From Porphyridium purpureum (taxonomy: Eukaryota; Rhodophyta; Bangiophyceae; Porphyridiales; Porphyridiaceae), in NCBI GenBank assembly GCA_008690995.1, contig VRMN01000014.1, forward strand, positions 124,001-188,000: a stretch of 64,000 nucleotides of DNA, written 5' to 3'. How positions within the stretch are numbered: the first letter of the stretch is position 1; every line of letters starts with the position of its first letter. Position numbers and translations under genes: made by a program. Below the pieces are notes generated by a model. That model was not told where the DNA came from. It saw nothing but the letters and a program-made list of their open reading frames with translations, and ran no database searches. Shown here in pieces: positions 21,483 to 32,713 of the stretch.

Positions 21483-24360
21483 ATTTGATCTTTCTTTTTT
21501 CAGGTAAATGCTCGGAACCTTCGCTGTTTTGAAGCGTTTGTCACTTCCTTCTCGCGCCAAACAGTCGACCTTCACCAACTGTGGACAAATTTTACCTTTT
21601 TTGTTGGATGTGGTTGAAGCCTGTGTGTAGCCGTGACGTAGCTGCTTGCCGAATTGAACCGCGTTTTCTGTGTCTGTATTATCTTTTTTTTGTATCTGGA
21701 CGAGCTTGCGGCCCCGCGCGACGCTCCGTATATAGACCTTTTCCGAGGCCGCTGCAGGAATGGAACACAAGCTGCGGGCGGTGCGTTTGCACCCCACCGG
21801 TCTTCGCGAGACTGGTGAAAGCATGACTTCGGATTCTCGCGTCGAAATGTCCCATGCGTATTATCCTTGAAACCCTGTTTCATTGTTGTGAATCAAGGGT
21901 TACGTGAGAGATGAGAAACTATATCCCAGCTGTGCTGGGTTTGCACGGTTGAACTTAATCGACTGGTGCAAGGAACTAAATCTTAGAACAATACAATATC
22001 TTGTTTTGTACTCTTTATCATCTCTGAGACTTTTGTGAACTACTCAAGCTAGCTCGTCGTCGACAAGCTTGTCGTTTTTATACCCTGTTCGCGGATGAGA
22101 CCCGCGCATACGTGGCTCCGGTGCATCATATGCAAAGGCCCCCGATTTGCTGGACACGCCCATGCCGTCCGTGACACGAGCAAGGACCCTTGCGTGTTGC
22201 TAACTTTAGCTCTGCTATAGCCAAGGGGTCAGCGACTTTGACTGTACCCTGGAAGCTTCTTTCATTCATAACGGTTCACCGGCGCCACCGGCGCCTTGCA
22301 CAGACAAAAGAGTGTCCGGACCGATAACCCGGCCACCAGGGTTCCAAACCCGGTCCAGCGGCTAATCGGCTAAAACTGAAACATCCCCTGCCCGTCGTAA
22401 CGACTCAATGGTCCGTTTTTCGGACGGTCAACGCTTTCGGTGCAAAATTTGAAGCCAGCCCGTTTCGTCCAGAAAAGAACGAGTCAAAAGCAACGACATT
22501 GCGACAGCAGATATGCTCAGGAACCAAAAGACTGTCACATAATTGGGAGTGAGAGATGAGACGAGGAATTTGAGATTCCCTCTCGCTTTACTATGCTTGC
22601 GATGTTTCGCGCACTGCTCCCCGAATTCACCACCGATTAGTGGCGCACCCGCGCGCGATGCGTTTTCTGAAGCAGGTTGTCATTTTGGCATGGGTGTCTG
22701 TGCTCGGGTTTGGAGCTATTTTACTCCACGTGTTACGCAGCAAGCTTCAATACGACAAGAGCTTTGGACTGGACCAGTCGTCAAGTAAAGCGCTCTCGTT
22801 TGTTCAAATTCGGAATGAGCTCTTTGATCCGGTCTTTCTGGCGGGACAAGTAGCTTTTGGTCTCCTGCACGGTGTGGCCATCTTTTCCTCGTAACGCAAG
22901 ACTCGTCTACCGGAAGCAGCTGCGGCTCCTTCGCGTGGGTAGCAGGACACCTTGTGCACCCGGCTTGCGTCAGTACGCTTGCGAAATGGTGCGTTGATGA
23001 TATTGTTGCTGTTTGGCACCCGATTGTTGTCCAAGCTTCTGCCAATTTGGGCGCGCGTACAATGGTGCGTTGTCTCTGTTTTGGCTTGGACGGCGAAGCA
23101 GCCACGCGACACCGTTCAGCTCTGCACCGGTCGTATCCGTAGCGTTGATTGAGCTCTGGTTCGCTCTGGTGATCTTCAATCAATAATTGAATGTTCATCA
23201 TGTCCTTCCTTGTGCACTTCAGCAGCCTTTTCGCAGGCAGGGGCTGGCGCTTTCGCAGTTGAAGAATGAACATGTGGTTAAGCGCGCTCGTTTCCTGGAT
23301 TTAATCAGCGGGCCAGTTCTCCACAGTCGGTAACGAGAGCTGGCAAAATGCTCTTCAGCGTACGGTCCTGCTTTCTACAGACGACGTGCGCCTTGCATAG
23401 GCACACTTTGTCATTGCTGCGTTGGTGGTGGTCGTCTTGTTTCTGAACGGCTCCAACGATGGACATGTGCTACTGGTCATTCAGCCACGACTTGTGGTCG
23501 ATGAGGGCAAGAAGCTGGGGTGGATGACAGGCAAAAGCCCGGACGCGGCTAGAAATATTTTCTGTCAACCGGGTCAGCTCGAGCCAAAAAGCGGGTGCCC
23601 AGAATTATTCTTTTCGCGTTTACATAATACGAGCCATGTGCGTTCGGTATGCCGCCGCGTGCACTTTGCAGCTGACACGATGCAAGTTTTGCGTGGCGAC
23701 TCACTTGGATATTTCTATGAATCGCGCGGTCCTTCTGTGCCTTATACACTCAGCCTCAGAACATATAGGGGCGTTTGGACCTCTGACCATTCTGCGAGTC
23801 GTGCGACCGCCTCCAGCCCAGTACCGTCCAATCCATACAATGCACGCAAAGATGCTGCTACGTGACTCTGGAGAAATGGACCAGGTACGAGTGATCGCAG
23901 CGGAACGAATGCTCATGGCGCTCATTCGTGATCATTGGCGTCAGCTGCTGAAAGCCGCCTTTCACGAATTGCACAGACATGGCGCGAACATGATAGAAAT
24001 TCCATTCGTCCAAACTTGGACTCGTGGAAGTGGGATCGCGATTTAGACAATTTAAAAGACTTGCAGCTGGCGTGCTTCTGCCTTCACGCAGTTGCTGTGC
24101 ACGCCCGTGCATGCGCCACCATTGGGAAAGGAATCTGAACCGAATAAGTGGATCTCTCATAGTGTGTGGATAATCAGTATCATGGCGATTGGAACCGGTG
24201 CTCCCCGCTTCTCACATGCTTGGCGAAAATTTTCCACACATATCCATCTTTTACAATCATTGTTTGTTTGAAGCATCTGGTGCCCACCCCCCGCGAGCCC
24301 TCGCGGCCTGATGCGCTATTCTCTTTCCGCGGAAAGGTCATGCTCTAATTCGGGCATCAT
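21483..24360. other. Gene-poor stretch, nothing recognised
   Basis: No gene could be supported. The longest frames are 22716-23273 (minus, 185 codons) and 23422-23865 (plus, 147 codons); neither shows a known motif. A short frame at 22640-22894 begins with a hydrophobic helix (VVILAWVSVLGFGAILLHVL) after a basic residue. It could encode a small membrane protein of 84 residues, but nothing else supports it. A 14-bp palindrome, CGACAAGCTTGTCG, lies at 22061-22074. Confidence 0.4.
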
Positions 24361-25470
24361 TTAAGAAATGTTGAGTTCCACGCCCCCAGTGTGAAGCGTC
24401 GGGAGGGACAGGCCTTGATCCATCAAAAATGGCTGGTACTCTATCGACTCGATCGTCAACGACTCCTCGGACACTGGTCCTGGGTTTGACGCCATGGCCG
24501 AGCTCCAGCCGTCGTCCGCTTCCGCAGTCCCGGACAATTCGTTCGCTCCGCGCGAGTCGTACGCAAAGCAAAACACAAGTTCTGGTTCTCGATGCGGACT
24601 CTCCGACGCCGAGTGGAAAGCGAGGACGCTGTCGTCGTCTATGACCATAGCTCCGCCGCGCAAGGCTGTTGAAGCACTTGTCGAACACGCACCATGCGAA
24701 CCTTGACGAAAGGCCGCATCGGCGCTGGGCCAAAGGTCGCATTTCGTGGAGCTCAACTGCGCTTTCCGTTCTTGCGAGCACATATCTGAGTCGGGTGCAA
24801 ACGATTCGCGTGTCGCTGGAAGGGCTTCGTCGCAATGCCCATTGGCGAATGAGCTTGGACATGACGATGTGCTTGAGGAGCCCGCCGGTGTGCCATCCAA
24901 CCTACTTGCACTACCACTCAGCGAAGAGGACGAGGAGAGCGTCCCGCTTTGCCTGATTTCATTGCTTGCACTATCCCGGCCAGGGATCCCGCCTTGGGAG
25001 TTTCGGTGGGCGAGGCCGAGCGCGCTGGGTTGGGACGATGTGGCTATTCCAGCGCTCGCTCTTTTTCGAATTGTGTGCTGAACAGATTGAGGTATCAATC
25101 CCGCAGCATGTTTCTCCCTGCTGAGCATGCCTGAGCGCGCACGCACATAAGTGCGCAGCTTCCTACCGCTGTCCAGATCCTGTCCCGAGTACACTTCGCA
25201 GTCCGGATGTGCCTTTAGGTACCGGTCGACGTTTTTCGAGAGCGGCGATGCGTTGCCGGCAATTTTGCGCTTTTCCAAACGATTCCAGATGGTGACGTGC
25301 TCCCTACTGGCCGAGGCGCGGTCGTCACGCAGCGTTTCCGGCTGTGTGCGGTGCAGCTGCTCGAGGCCTTCGTGCGACAGGCTCCGAGCACGGCGAGTTG
25401 GGGACCTGGTGCAGCGGCGCGTTGCGCTGCGCCGCCGCCGGCAACTCGAAGCCAAGCGCCAAATGCGCAC
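24361..25470 (-). CDS. Unrecognised 369-residue protein with a short conserved-looking motif
   Basis: A 369-codon frame, the longest in this block, ending just inside the gene-poor region. Residues 62-98 form a dense, conserved-looking motif (WNRLEKRKIAGNASP, then YLKAHPDCEVYSGQD) rich in charged and aromatic residues. I have an impression of similar WN..RK.GN.AP segments in algal and oomycete proteins but cannot name the family. The rest is low complexity, rich in Ser, Ala and Gly, with an acidic C-terminal half typical of a regulatory or transcription-linked protein. No membrane helix or signal peptide is visible. The first 30 residues are Arg-rich and may not be translated; the true start could be a later codon or lie across an intron in the GC-rich DNA upstream. 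Confidence 0.6.
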   Translation of the reverse strand: MRIWRLASSCRRRRSATRRCTRSPTRRARSLSHEGLEQLHRTQPETLRDDRASASREHVTIWNRLEKRKIAGNASPLSKNVDRYLKAHPDCEVYSGQDLDSGRKLRTYVRARSGMLSREKHAAGLIPQSVQHTIRKRASAGIATSSQPSALGLAHRNSQGGIPGRDSASNEIRQSGTLSSSSSLSGSASRLDGTPAGSSSTSSCPSSFANGHCDEALPATRESFAPDSDMCSQERKAQLSSTKCDLWPSADAAFRQGSHGACSTSASTALRGGAMVIDDDSVLAFHSASESPHREPELVFCFAYDSRGANELSGTAEADDGWSSAMASNPGPVSEESLTIESIEYQPFLMDQGLSLPTLHTGGVELNIS

Positions 25471-26223
25471 TCATCTCTGCAGTTCTCTGAACGGTGGCCA
25501 CCCGCCGGCCGCACAGCGTGTCTGGACGCGTCGCCCACGGCTAGTTCACAGTGCACGTCGAAGCTGCGGCCGCACCCGTGCACCCAAGCAGCCAGCCCTT
25601 TGTGTCGCCGAACCGACTCGCTCTCCCTCTCCACCGTCCGTTTGCGCCGTACCTGGTGGCGCAGCTTTTGCCGTTGGCCTGCGCTGCCGCGCGCCGTGCG
25701 GAGGCGGAGGCGGCGAGGCGGATATGGCGCTGCCGGCTGTGCGTGGCGCGAGCTGCGCGTCGGCGCGGAAGAAGGCAGCGGCGCCGAGAGCAGAACGGCG
25801 CGCCGCCCAGGCGTGCGCGCGCGAGGCCCGAGACGTGCGCGGCGGCGAGTAACGTGCGCGCGCGCGTTCGCTCTCGGCGAAAGCGGCGGCGGCCGGTGGC
25901 GGCGGTACAGTCGCGCCGCCGTGCTGTCGCGGTGCTCCGCGCGCGTCACATGCGCGCAAACGGGCGTTTTGCGGGCCGCTGCTGGCGCGAGTCGCGCACG
26001 GCGCGCGCGCGGGTGGCTGTGTGTCCCGGCCACACACTCGCGCCACCGCTGAATTCGCGCTTCCGCCGCCATGCGTGGCGGCTGCCCTGAGCCGTGCCGG
26101 CTTGCTCCTGCACCATGGTTGCTGCCGGGCTCAGCTGTTGAAGTGACTCGGCACATGCCACCGCGCGTTTCGGGGCGTCGCTCGCGTTCATCCCTCGCGT
26201 GTGGCCAACGCCGACGTCCGGCT
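25471..26223. other. Very GC-rich low-complexity stretch
   Basis: Strongly GC-rich DNA with many GCG and CGC runs. All six frames stay open for long distances simply because stop codons are rare in such DNA. The predicted products (Arg, Ala and Pro repeats) look artefactual. It probably holds the promoter and 5' leader of the 369-residue minus-strand gene and the 3' end of the helicase gene. Confidence 0.6.
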
Positions 26224-29200
26224 TTAGGGCTTACGCAGTGCGCCGAGTCTGGCCGATGGCGGCGCACGTGCGGTCGCGCGGCTTACGCGGCAGTTGCCTT
26301 CGGGCCGGGCTACGCGCAGTGGACCGGTAACGAGGTCAGGTGCGCGCGCGCTGGAGCACAAGCTCGAGCAGACGCTGCGCGCCGCTTGTCTGGGGAGACC
26401 GCCGAGCGCGACAAGCGTGGCAGCGCAGCTTGGACACCCGCTCGGCCCGCACGCGCAGCGCAGCAGCATCGTCTCGCAACGCTCAGCGTCGCGCTGCTTG
26501 TCATGAACAGGGTGTGCGCTAGCCCACTCCCGCCACTGCATGCGTCGTAGATGAGCACGCAGCGATCAAATAGATTGGACACTCCGCCACGACTCCCGGT
26601 CGCTGTTGCCTTGACACTCGGCTCCGCAGGCAGCCCCGCGGCGCCGTCCGTCATCCCGGACATGCCCACCGTGCATGCTTTTATCTCGCTGGTGTCGCAG
26701 CCAGCCACCCACGGGATCACAGAGTGCAGCAAGTGCGTCAACCCTTCCACTGCATTCTCAAAGTCAGACGACGCTCTCGCGTAGAATTCGGTGACGAGGC
26801 TCATTGGAAAGCCGAGCCATGTTGCCTTCGTTTCGAATTGGTGCGCAGGAAAATCAACCGCGTGCAGTTTGGAGTCAAATCCCCACGACTCGGTGCCGGA
26901 CGACACAAAATGCTTCATCTTGTAGAAATGCGTCGTGGTCTCTGCAATGCTGACGGTTCCAAACCGAAGCAAGCCACCACTGCCACGGCCTCCGATCCAG
27001 ACTTCGGCGGTCGCATGCAGCCCAAGCACAGATGTCTCTAGTTTGGGTTCGGTGTAGTAGCGGATGACCTGCGGCTTGATGGCCACCGCACGTCGCGTCG
27101 CATGGTCGACCGAGATGATGAGGTAGCTCTCACGCTGATGGAGAAGCACCGCGCCCTTGTGACACACGCTGGCTGCGCGAGCTGCGTCCACTTCTTCAAT
27201 GATTTCTTCCGAGCCCCTCTCCACAACTGTGTACGTCTCGCGCGACGAGCTGCGCAGGCCGAAGGAGAACGCGTGTCGGCCAAGGCTGTTCTCTGTGGCG
27301 TGCTTTGACTCGACCGGCTGCCACTGCGTGTGCACCGCGCTCATCTTGAGTGCACTCACGAGCCCCTCTTGTTCAAGTTCGACGAGGAGATTTTGAACGT
27401 GCTCGCCGAAAAGATCATTCGCTACTTGATTGCTGAGGGTGGTTTCGGCAATCAAGCACAGCAAGTGATTTCGCGCAATGTTTTGGTTTGCCAAATCGAG
27501 CGTCGCGAATTCAGCCGGCGCCTCGAGCAGCATGTCTGGCTCCGACGCATAGTACTGGTCTGCGGTGACCTCGGTGGCGACCAAGATGGCAAGACTCGGC
27601 TTTGTGCGACGCCCGCTGCGACCAACCTGCTGCCACATGCTTGAAACAGAGCCGGGAAATCCAAGCATCACGGTAAAGTCCAACCCTCCGACGTCAATGC
27701 CCAGCTCCAAGGCTGATGTCGCGATCACGACCCGGAGCTGATTAGCAAACAACATGCGTTCGGTCTTACGACGCTCTTCCGCTTTGTACCCCGCTCGATA
27801 GTTTTGCACAGAGCCTTCCAACGCCTCGGCCCGCGGGCCACGGCTTCTCAGCGTCTCAAGAACAAGCTTGTGCAGGACTTCGCCCACCACTCGGGACTTG
27901 ACAAAGCAGATGCCGCGCAAGTTCGTGTGCTCCAAAAGGTAGCATAAGATGGAGGCTGCCTCCGGTAATGTCTTTCGTTTCATTGGCTCCCCATCGCGTC
28001 GCTGATGCAGCGCCGGATTCCAAATCACAAACGTGCGTTTGCCAAGAGGCGCTCCATCGAATTCTCGCGACACCAGCTCGACTGGGCGCCCAATCAGCCG
28101 TTCAGCGTGCGCACGAGGGTTCGAAATCGTTCCAGACAAGAGCAGGAAATTGGGAATCAGACCGTACGTTGCACAGACGTGACGGAGCCGCCTGAGAACA
28201 AATGCAAAGTGGGTGCCGAACATACCCTTGTAAATATGACTCTCATCAACGACCACAAAGCGCAGTCGCGACAGAAAGCCCGCCCACATCGAGTGCTGTG
28301 CAAGAATGAGGTGAAGCATGTCCGGATTCGTCAGAATCACACTCGATGTTTTCCGAATCCGATCTCGATCCTTCTTGTCTGTGTCCCCATCGAACACATC
28401 GACTTGGATAGGCGCGACGTCGACCATCTTTTTGGCCGTCTTACTCGTGCCCCGCCACAACTCTTTGACCGCGTCTCGAATTTTGAGCAACTGGTCCTGC
28501 GCAAGGGCCTTCAAGGGAAATACGACAAGAATCCGACTACGTTCTTTCTCCTTTTTCCGTGCCTCGTTCACGAGCAGGCGCATGATGTGAACCATGTACA
28601 CCAACGATTTACCCGACGCCGTCGAAGTCGAAAGTGCCACGTCCACATTTGTACGAAGTAGTTCGAGCGCAAGTGCCTGGTGCAGGTACAAGTATTCGAT
28701 TCCAAGACCGTCTTTAAGTGCTTTGCATACTGCTGCACTGTCGAGAACGTGTCCAGCGGGAATAGACCGCGCGCGCCGTGCAGGAAGTATTCGCGTCTCA
28801 ACTTCGCTTGCGGGGTCATTTTCCAGTTTGAGCTTCTTCACAAGGTCATGAAAGGCTCCAGAGCAACCCAACGGCCCGCTTTGAGCGTCGATTTCTTCAC
28901 AGGCTTCGGCAATCCGATTGATCCAGAGGCCGTGCAGGTCTTGCACACGTTTCGAAATCAGTTCCTGATAGACCGAGTCTTTGTCATCGCGTGTTGCTGT
29001 GATCGCAATGCCAGAAGGCAATGTCTCTGCAGAGTCACGCTCTGGTTTCGAGACCGGCATCGCTGCTGGACAGTTCAAGGCCGTTCGTTGATCATCCCCC
29101 GAATCTAAAACCTCGAGCGGACTCACACACTCTGATTGATTCCCGTCGTCGCGAATCGGATCGGCGGAACCAGCTCCGTCCTGCCTTGGACTATGTCGTC

Positions 29201-29744
29201 CATGTTCGGCAACATATGTGCCCGGGTTCTGGACGCTGGTCATACGCTCGTGCACGATCTCTATTGGCGTGGCGTCATCGCTCGAGTCCTGCGGTCCGTT
29301 GTTGATTCTGCGTCTCTTCGGCGTCGGCGGTGACGACGCATCAAACCACGTGGTCAGCTCCAGTTCGTCCTCCTCTCGAGCGACCGCTGTGGGCACCATT
29401 GGGTCTAAGTCACGAAGCTTTGCTTGGTTTGAGGCTTGGCTCGCTGAATGGGGCTTCTCTCCAGGCCAAGATCGCGCTATCTCGTCATCGGGTCTCGCGC
29501 CCCTTCGCGGGCAATCAGTTCCAGAAAGGATTCTGCGCACAAACGAGCGTGCATCCTCGGTTTCGCTTTCCTCGCCGTTCTCGGCGGCGATATGAGCCTC
29601 ATATGCCTGGCGCTGCTGCAGCAGCATGCTCTGAAATACAAATCTAGTCACGCAATCGCCCTCCCAGCATGAGGGCGGTCTGGCGCTGGAGCCGGAGCCT
29701 GAACCAGAGCCAGGCCCGGAACCAGAGTCGGCCGCACCGTCCAT
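26224..29744 (-). CDS. Hrq1-type DEAH helicase with DUF1998/MZB domain
   Basis: A 3'-5' DNA helicase of the Hrq1 family (RecQL4-like; involved in DNA crosslink repair and telomere upkeep in fungi). The main frame, 26310-29744, encodes 1144 residues. After an acidic N-terminal extension of about 340 residues come the Walker A motif STASGKSLVY (about 372-382), VVVDESHIY (about 498-506), LLLSGTISN, and ATSALELGIDVGG with QQVGRSGRR in the second RecA-like domain. The C-terminal domain has WVAGCDTSEIKA and IYDACSGGSGLAHTLF. Soon after this last motif, near 26505, the frame carries on into a non-conserved tail. The expected cysteine cluster CACGPSGCPSC is found in another frame, which runs on to 26224. 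That implies a one-base shift, real or from assembly. The start at 29744 lies 43 bp from the divergent thymidylate kinase ATG. Confidence 0.92.
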
Positions 29745-29787
29745 TACGGCAGGTTCAGCCGTGCCGCTTCACTTGGGATTCGCGCGC

Positions 29788-30679
29788 ATGAGAAGCTCCG
29801 TATCCTTGCTCATTCGCACGTCGCCCCGGCCGCTGCTGGCTTCCCGACGTGTGAGAACCGTCTCGGTGCCATTGCGCGTAGCTGTGTCCCAAAGGCTGCG
29901 ACACACGTCGATTGTGGGGCCAACTCAGGCAACCGAGGGCGCGCGACGGAGGCGGAGGCCGGCGTTCATGATGGGGCGAGGCGCGCTGATTGTGTTTGAA
30001 GGCCTGGATCGCAGCGGCAAGTCTACGCAAGCGCAGTTGCTTGCACGCGCGCTGACGGAGGGTGGGAAAGACGTGCTCGCACCCAGTCCTGTTCAGCGAC
30101 CGCCATCGGACGACGCTGCAGGCGTCGAGTACGTGTGGCGCTTCCCGGACCGCAGCACGCACATCGGGCAGACACTGAACACGTACCTGAGCAGCAAGGA
30201 CGCGGAGCCGCTGCACCGCGCGTACAGCATCTCCTGTTCAGCGCCAACCGGTGGGGCGCGCCGAGGCCATTCGAGCAGCGTTGGTCGCCGGGCGCAGCGT
30301 GATCCTCGATCGGTACACGTACTCGGGCATCGTGTACTCGTGCTCCCTAGGGCTCGAACTGGACTGGTGCATGCCACCGGACGCAGGCCTGCCGCGTCCC
30401 GACGTGGTTTGCTTTCTCTCTGTGAGCCCTGAGGTTGCCGCGAGACGGGGCGAGTTTGGGCTGGAGCGATACGAGAATACTGAAATGCAGAGGCGCGTGC
30501 GTGATAACTTTGAGCGCCTATTTGCGCACACCGCTGTGAGCGACCACAACATTCACAACTTTGATGCCGACCGAGAGATGCAGGCAGTGCACCGCGATAT
30601 TGTCGAGCTGGTGCAACGGGTCATAGCGAACGTGGCCGATTCGCCGTCCACGTCTGTGCTTTCTGTCTGGAGCAGTTAA
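29788..30679 (+). CDS. Thymidylate kinase, with frame displacement
   Basis: dTMP kinase, which phosphorylates dTMP to dTDP for DNA synthesis. The P-loop reads FEGLDRSGKST (about 30000), the DR(Y/H) motif reads DRYTYSG (about 30310), and the LID segment is RRGEFGLERYE. The second half closely follows the animal enzyme (LDWCMPPDAGLPRPDVV). The first 60 residues from the ATG at 29788 are Arg- and Ser-rich and look like an organelle-targeting extension; a second start at 29968 would give the bare enzyme. Around 30225-30255 the hallmark motif LLFSANRW is encoded in a third frame between the two long ones (29761-30432 and 30251-30679). Two single-base shifts are thus needed within about 30 bp. No intron fits in so short a space, so this is either sequence error or a real lesion. 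Confidence 0.85.
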
Positions 30680-31039
30680 TCACACCGGACTGCACTGAGT
30701 CGCAACATATTTCCACGCCCTCACTCATCTCTACAAAGCTTTGCAGCTCAAAGCATGTGAGTCTTTTTCAGATTTATTGATATTGTAGTTGCTGCTTCGG
30801 CGGCGGCTGTTGCTGCTGGATCTGCCATGGCCACTCCGAGCGGATGCAGCGCGCCGCGAAAAACTAGCGCAACACGCAATGCATGCCTTCTGATCATACT
30901 GCATGCTGCGCATGCAAGGTGGCATAAGTGGAAGAATCAGTGACAAACCACATGGACCGGGCACGGCATAGGGTTGCACCAGCTCGCGCGCGGGACCTGA
31001 CCTTTCTGTGCGTTCAAAGCAGAACGAAAGAAAGCGAAC
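30680..31039. other. Short gap between convergent thymidylate kinase and E2 genes
   Basis: 3' ends of two convergent genes. A run of GCTGCT- and GGCGGC-type trinucleotides lies at about 30790-30825. No separate gene is supported. Confidence 0.5.
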
Positions 31040-31948
31040 CAAGCGCGACGCAACAAACCACTTGGACCGACGGACATCCATCGCGGCATTCGAGTTGACG
31101 TTTGAATCACAATTTTCGACCGAGCTTTGCGCACAGGCACGAACCTTCTTTCGTAGGCCTTCCGATCAGACGTAAAGCCGCGCCGCCTCTGGGTTGCGGG
31201 ACTTGATGAGTTCGGGTCGGCCAGGAGCGACTGGATCGACATGAGGATCGTGTTCACGGTGTAGATGGGTCGCCATTTGTCCTGGATGATATCAAGACAC
31301 AGCGAGCCGTCCTTGTACACGTTCGGATGAAACACTTCACTGACAAATTGACACCGAGGCGGTCGCTCCGGATAAGCGTCTGTAAATGTCAGGCGCATTG
31401 AGAAAATGCCGCCTTCCCATGCCGAATCTGGCGGGCCGAAAATCGTGGCACTTCACACCAAGTATACAAGCGAAGTTCAAGAATCGAGAAGGAATTAAAG
31501 AAGACACAAACCACATCGACGTCAGACTCTGTGCTCTCAAAGGAAACGCAGTCACGTCAGACTGAGAATCGTTTTTGCTCGGCACATCGAATCAGAATTA
31601 GCAAGTTCCGAGAGAACGTACCTCCACACAAAGACGTCTTCGTCGTTCAGCGGCGAGGCGGAGCAGCCCTGCGCATGTCAGAATGGAGCAGAAGAGAGGA
31701 AAAGGGAAATGGTACAAATGGCGACGACGCCGAACCGGATGAAAAATTAAGTCAGACTCTGCTTTTCCGAAAGTGCACAGTCCGTGCGTGGCCAGTACGC
31801 ACGTCACGCGCGGCAATCAAGAAGCGCTCGTGACGGAGCACTTGGGCATTTCTGGGGCAGAAGCGCAGCGCGTCGCGCATGAACGTACCTCTGGCGGCTC
31901 GTGGCGCATGAGGCGCAGGTCGGTCATGAGCCGGAGTGTGGCGGCAGA
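31040..31948 (-). CDS. Rad6/UBE2A-like ubiquitin-conjugating enzyme E2, two introns
   Basis: E2 enzyme that carries ubiquitin on its active-site Cys; Rad6 acts in DNA damage tolerance and histone H2B ubiquitination. Three exons can be read. Exon 1 ends at 31889 (ATLRLMTDLRLMRHEPPE) at a GTACGT donor. Exon 2 is only 47 bases, 31668-31622 (GCSASPLNDEDVFVW), with another GTACGT donor. Exon 3 starts at 31450 with SATIFGPPDSAWEGG. Exon 3 carries FHPNVYKDGSLCLDIIQ with the catalytic Cys, and TILMSIQSLLADPN. After SPA the conserved C-terminal helix motifs appear in alternating frames (NPEAARLYV, then SDRKAYER, then KVRACAQSS), implying small shifts near 31100-31195. The true stop and the first codon upstream of exon 1 are uncertain. 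A tail of up to 116 further codons could follow. Confidence 0.8.
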
Positions 31949-32399
31949 CGGCCCCGCACTGCGGGACTTCTGCGCGGGTGCTCTTCCGCTTGCTGCGCAC
32001 TGCCTCTGCGCTGGCGGCACGAACCCTGTCCAGCACCGCGCCAGCCCGACTCCTCCTCGCCTGCTCCACGCCGCGCCCCGCCCTGCTGCGACACGCGGAC
32101 CAGCACGAACGCTGACTCGGCGATCGATCGCAGCAAGAACTGTACTTTGTGTACAGTTATCGCGCTTGCGCCGAGTCGTGCCGGGCGGCGCGAGCGCGTT
32201 TCGAGTCTGGAAGCCAGCACACTGCCGGGTTGCCGCGCAACGAAGGCGCGCGATTGGAGTGAAGGGCCGTCGCTGACCTGAAGCCGGGTCGTTAGTGCAC
32301 GTGCGCAGACGCGAAGTCAATGAGCAATGGGTGGTTTTCCTTCGAGCGTGCAGGGTGATAAAATGAGCCGCTTGCCAGTAGTTCTGCAGATCGAGTGCA
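31949..32399. other. Upstream region of the E2 gene
   Basis: GC-rich sequence with open frames on both strands that look like compositional artefacts. It probably holds the E2 promoter and possibly a first small exon. No other feature is recognised. Confidence 0.4.
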
Positions 32400-32713
32400 G
32401 AGGCACGGGAAATTGGGTTTGAGAAGAAGAGCGTCTACCATAGAGGGGCCACAAGAAAGTGCATTTTCGAGGAATGACTCTGACCAGAGCAAAGGGAGCA
32501 GACCCGTGGTACATCGCGCTGACCTTACTTCCGGGGACTGTACTCTATCGAACCCTGGCCGACGACATTACAAGAAAACAATCATAAGGCAGCGTGGCCC
32601 TTCATGTACCAGATCTGTTGCCAGTGAGGAAGCAAGGTTCAGCCGCCTACATCGAGTACATCCAAAAGCACTTGCTCATGCGGCTAATGGTAAGCAATCG
32701 GGCATCCAAAGTG
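32400..32713 (+). other. Coding-like flank into which the gypsy element inserted
   Basis: Short plus-strand stretches look protein-coding but lie in different frames: GFEKKSVYHRGATRKCIFEE (about 32410-32475), ADPWYIALTLLPGTVLYRTL (about 32500-32560) and VRKQGSAAYIEYIQKHLL (about 32618-32675). A GTAAGC that could be a splice donor follows at 32692. On the far side of the gypsy element, 39941-39980 reads KEKPEFAELRG and then a stop. No family was recognised. This may be the end of a disrupted host gene of unknown function, or decayed sequence. Confidence 0.35.

Noticed and set aside
22330-22365. GGTTCCAAACCCGGTCC, resembling a tRNA T-arm
   Set aside because: No acceptor stem, D-arm or anticodon arm could be folded around it.
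25215-26267. Several overlapping frames of 160-350 codons on both strands in the GC-rich stretch
   Set aside because: Arg-, Ala- and Pro-rich products with no motif, in all six frames at once; an effect of composition.
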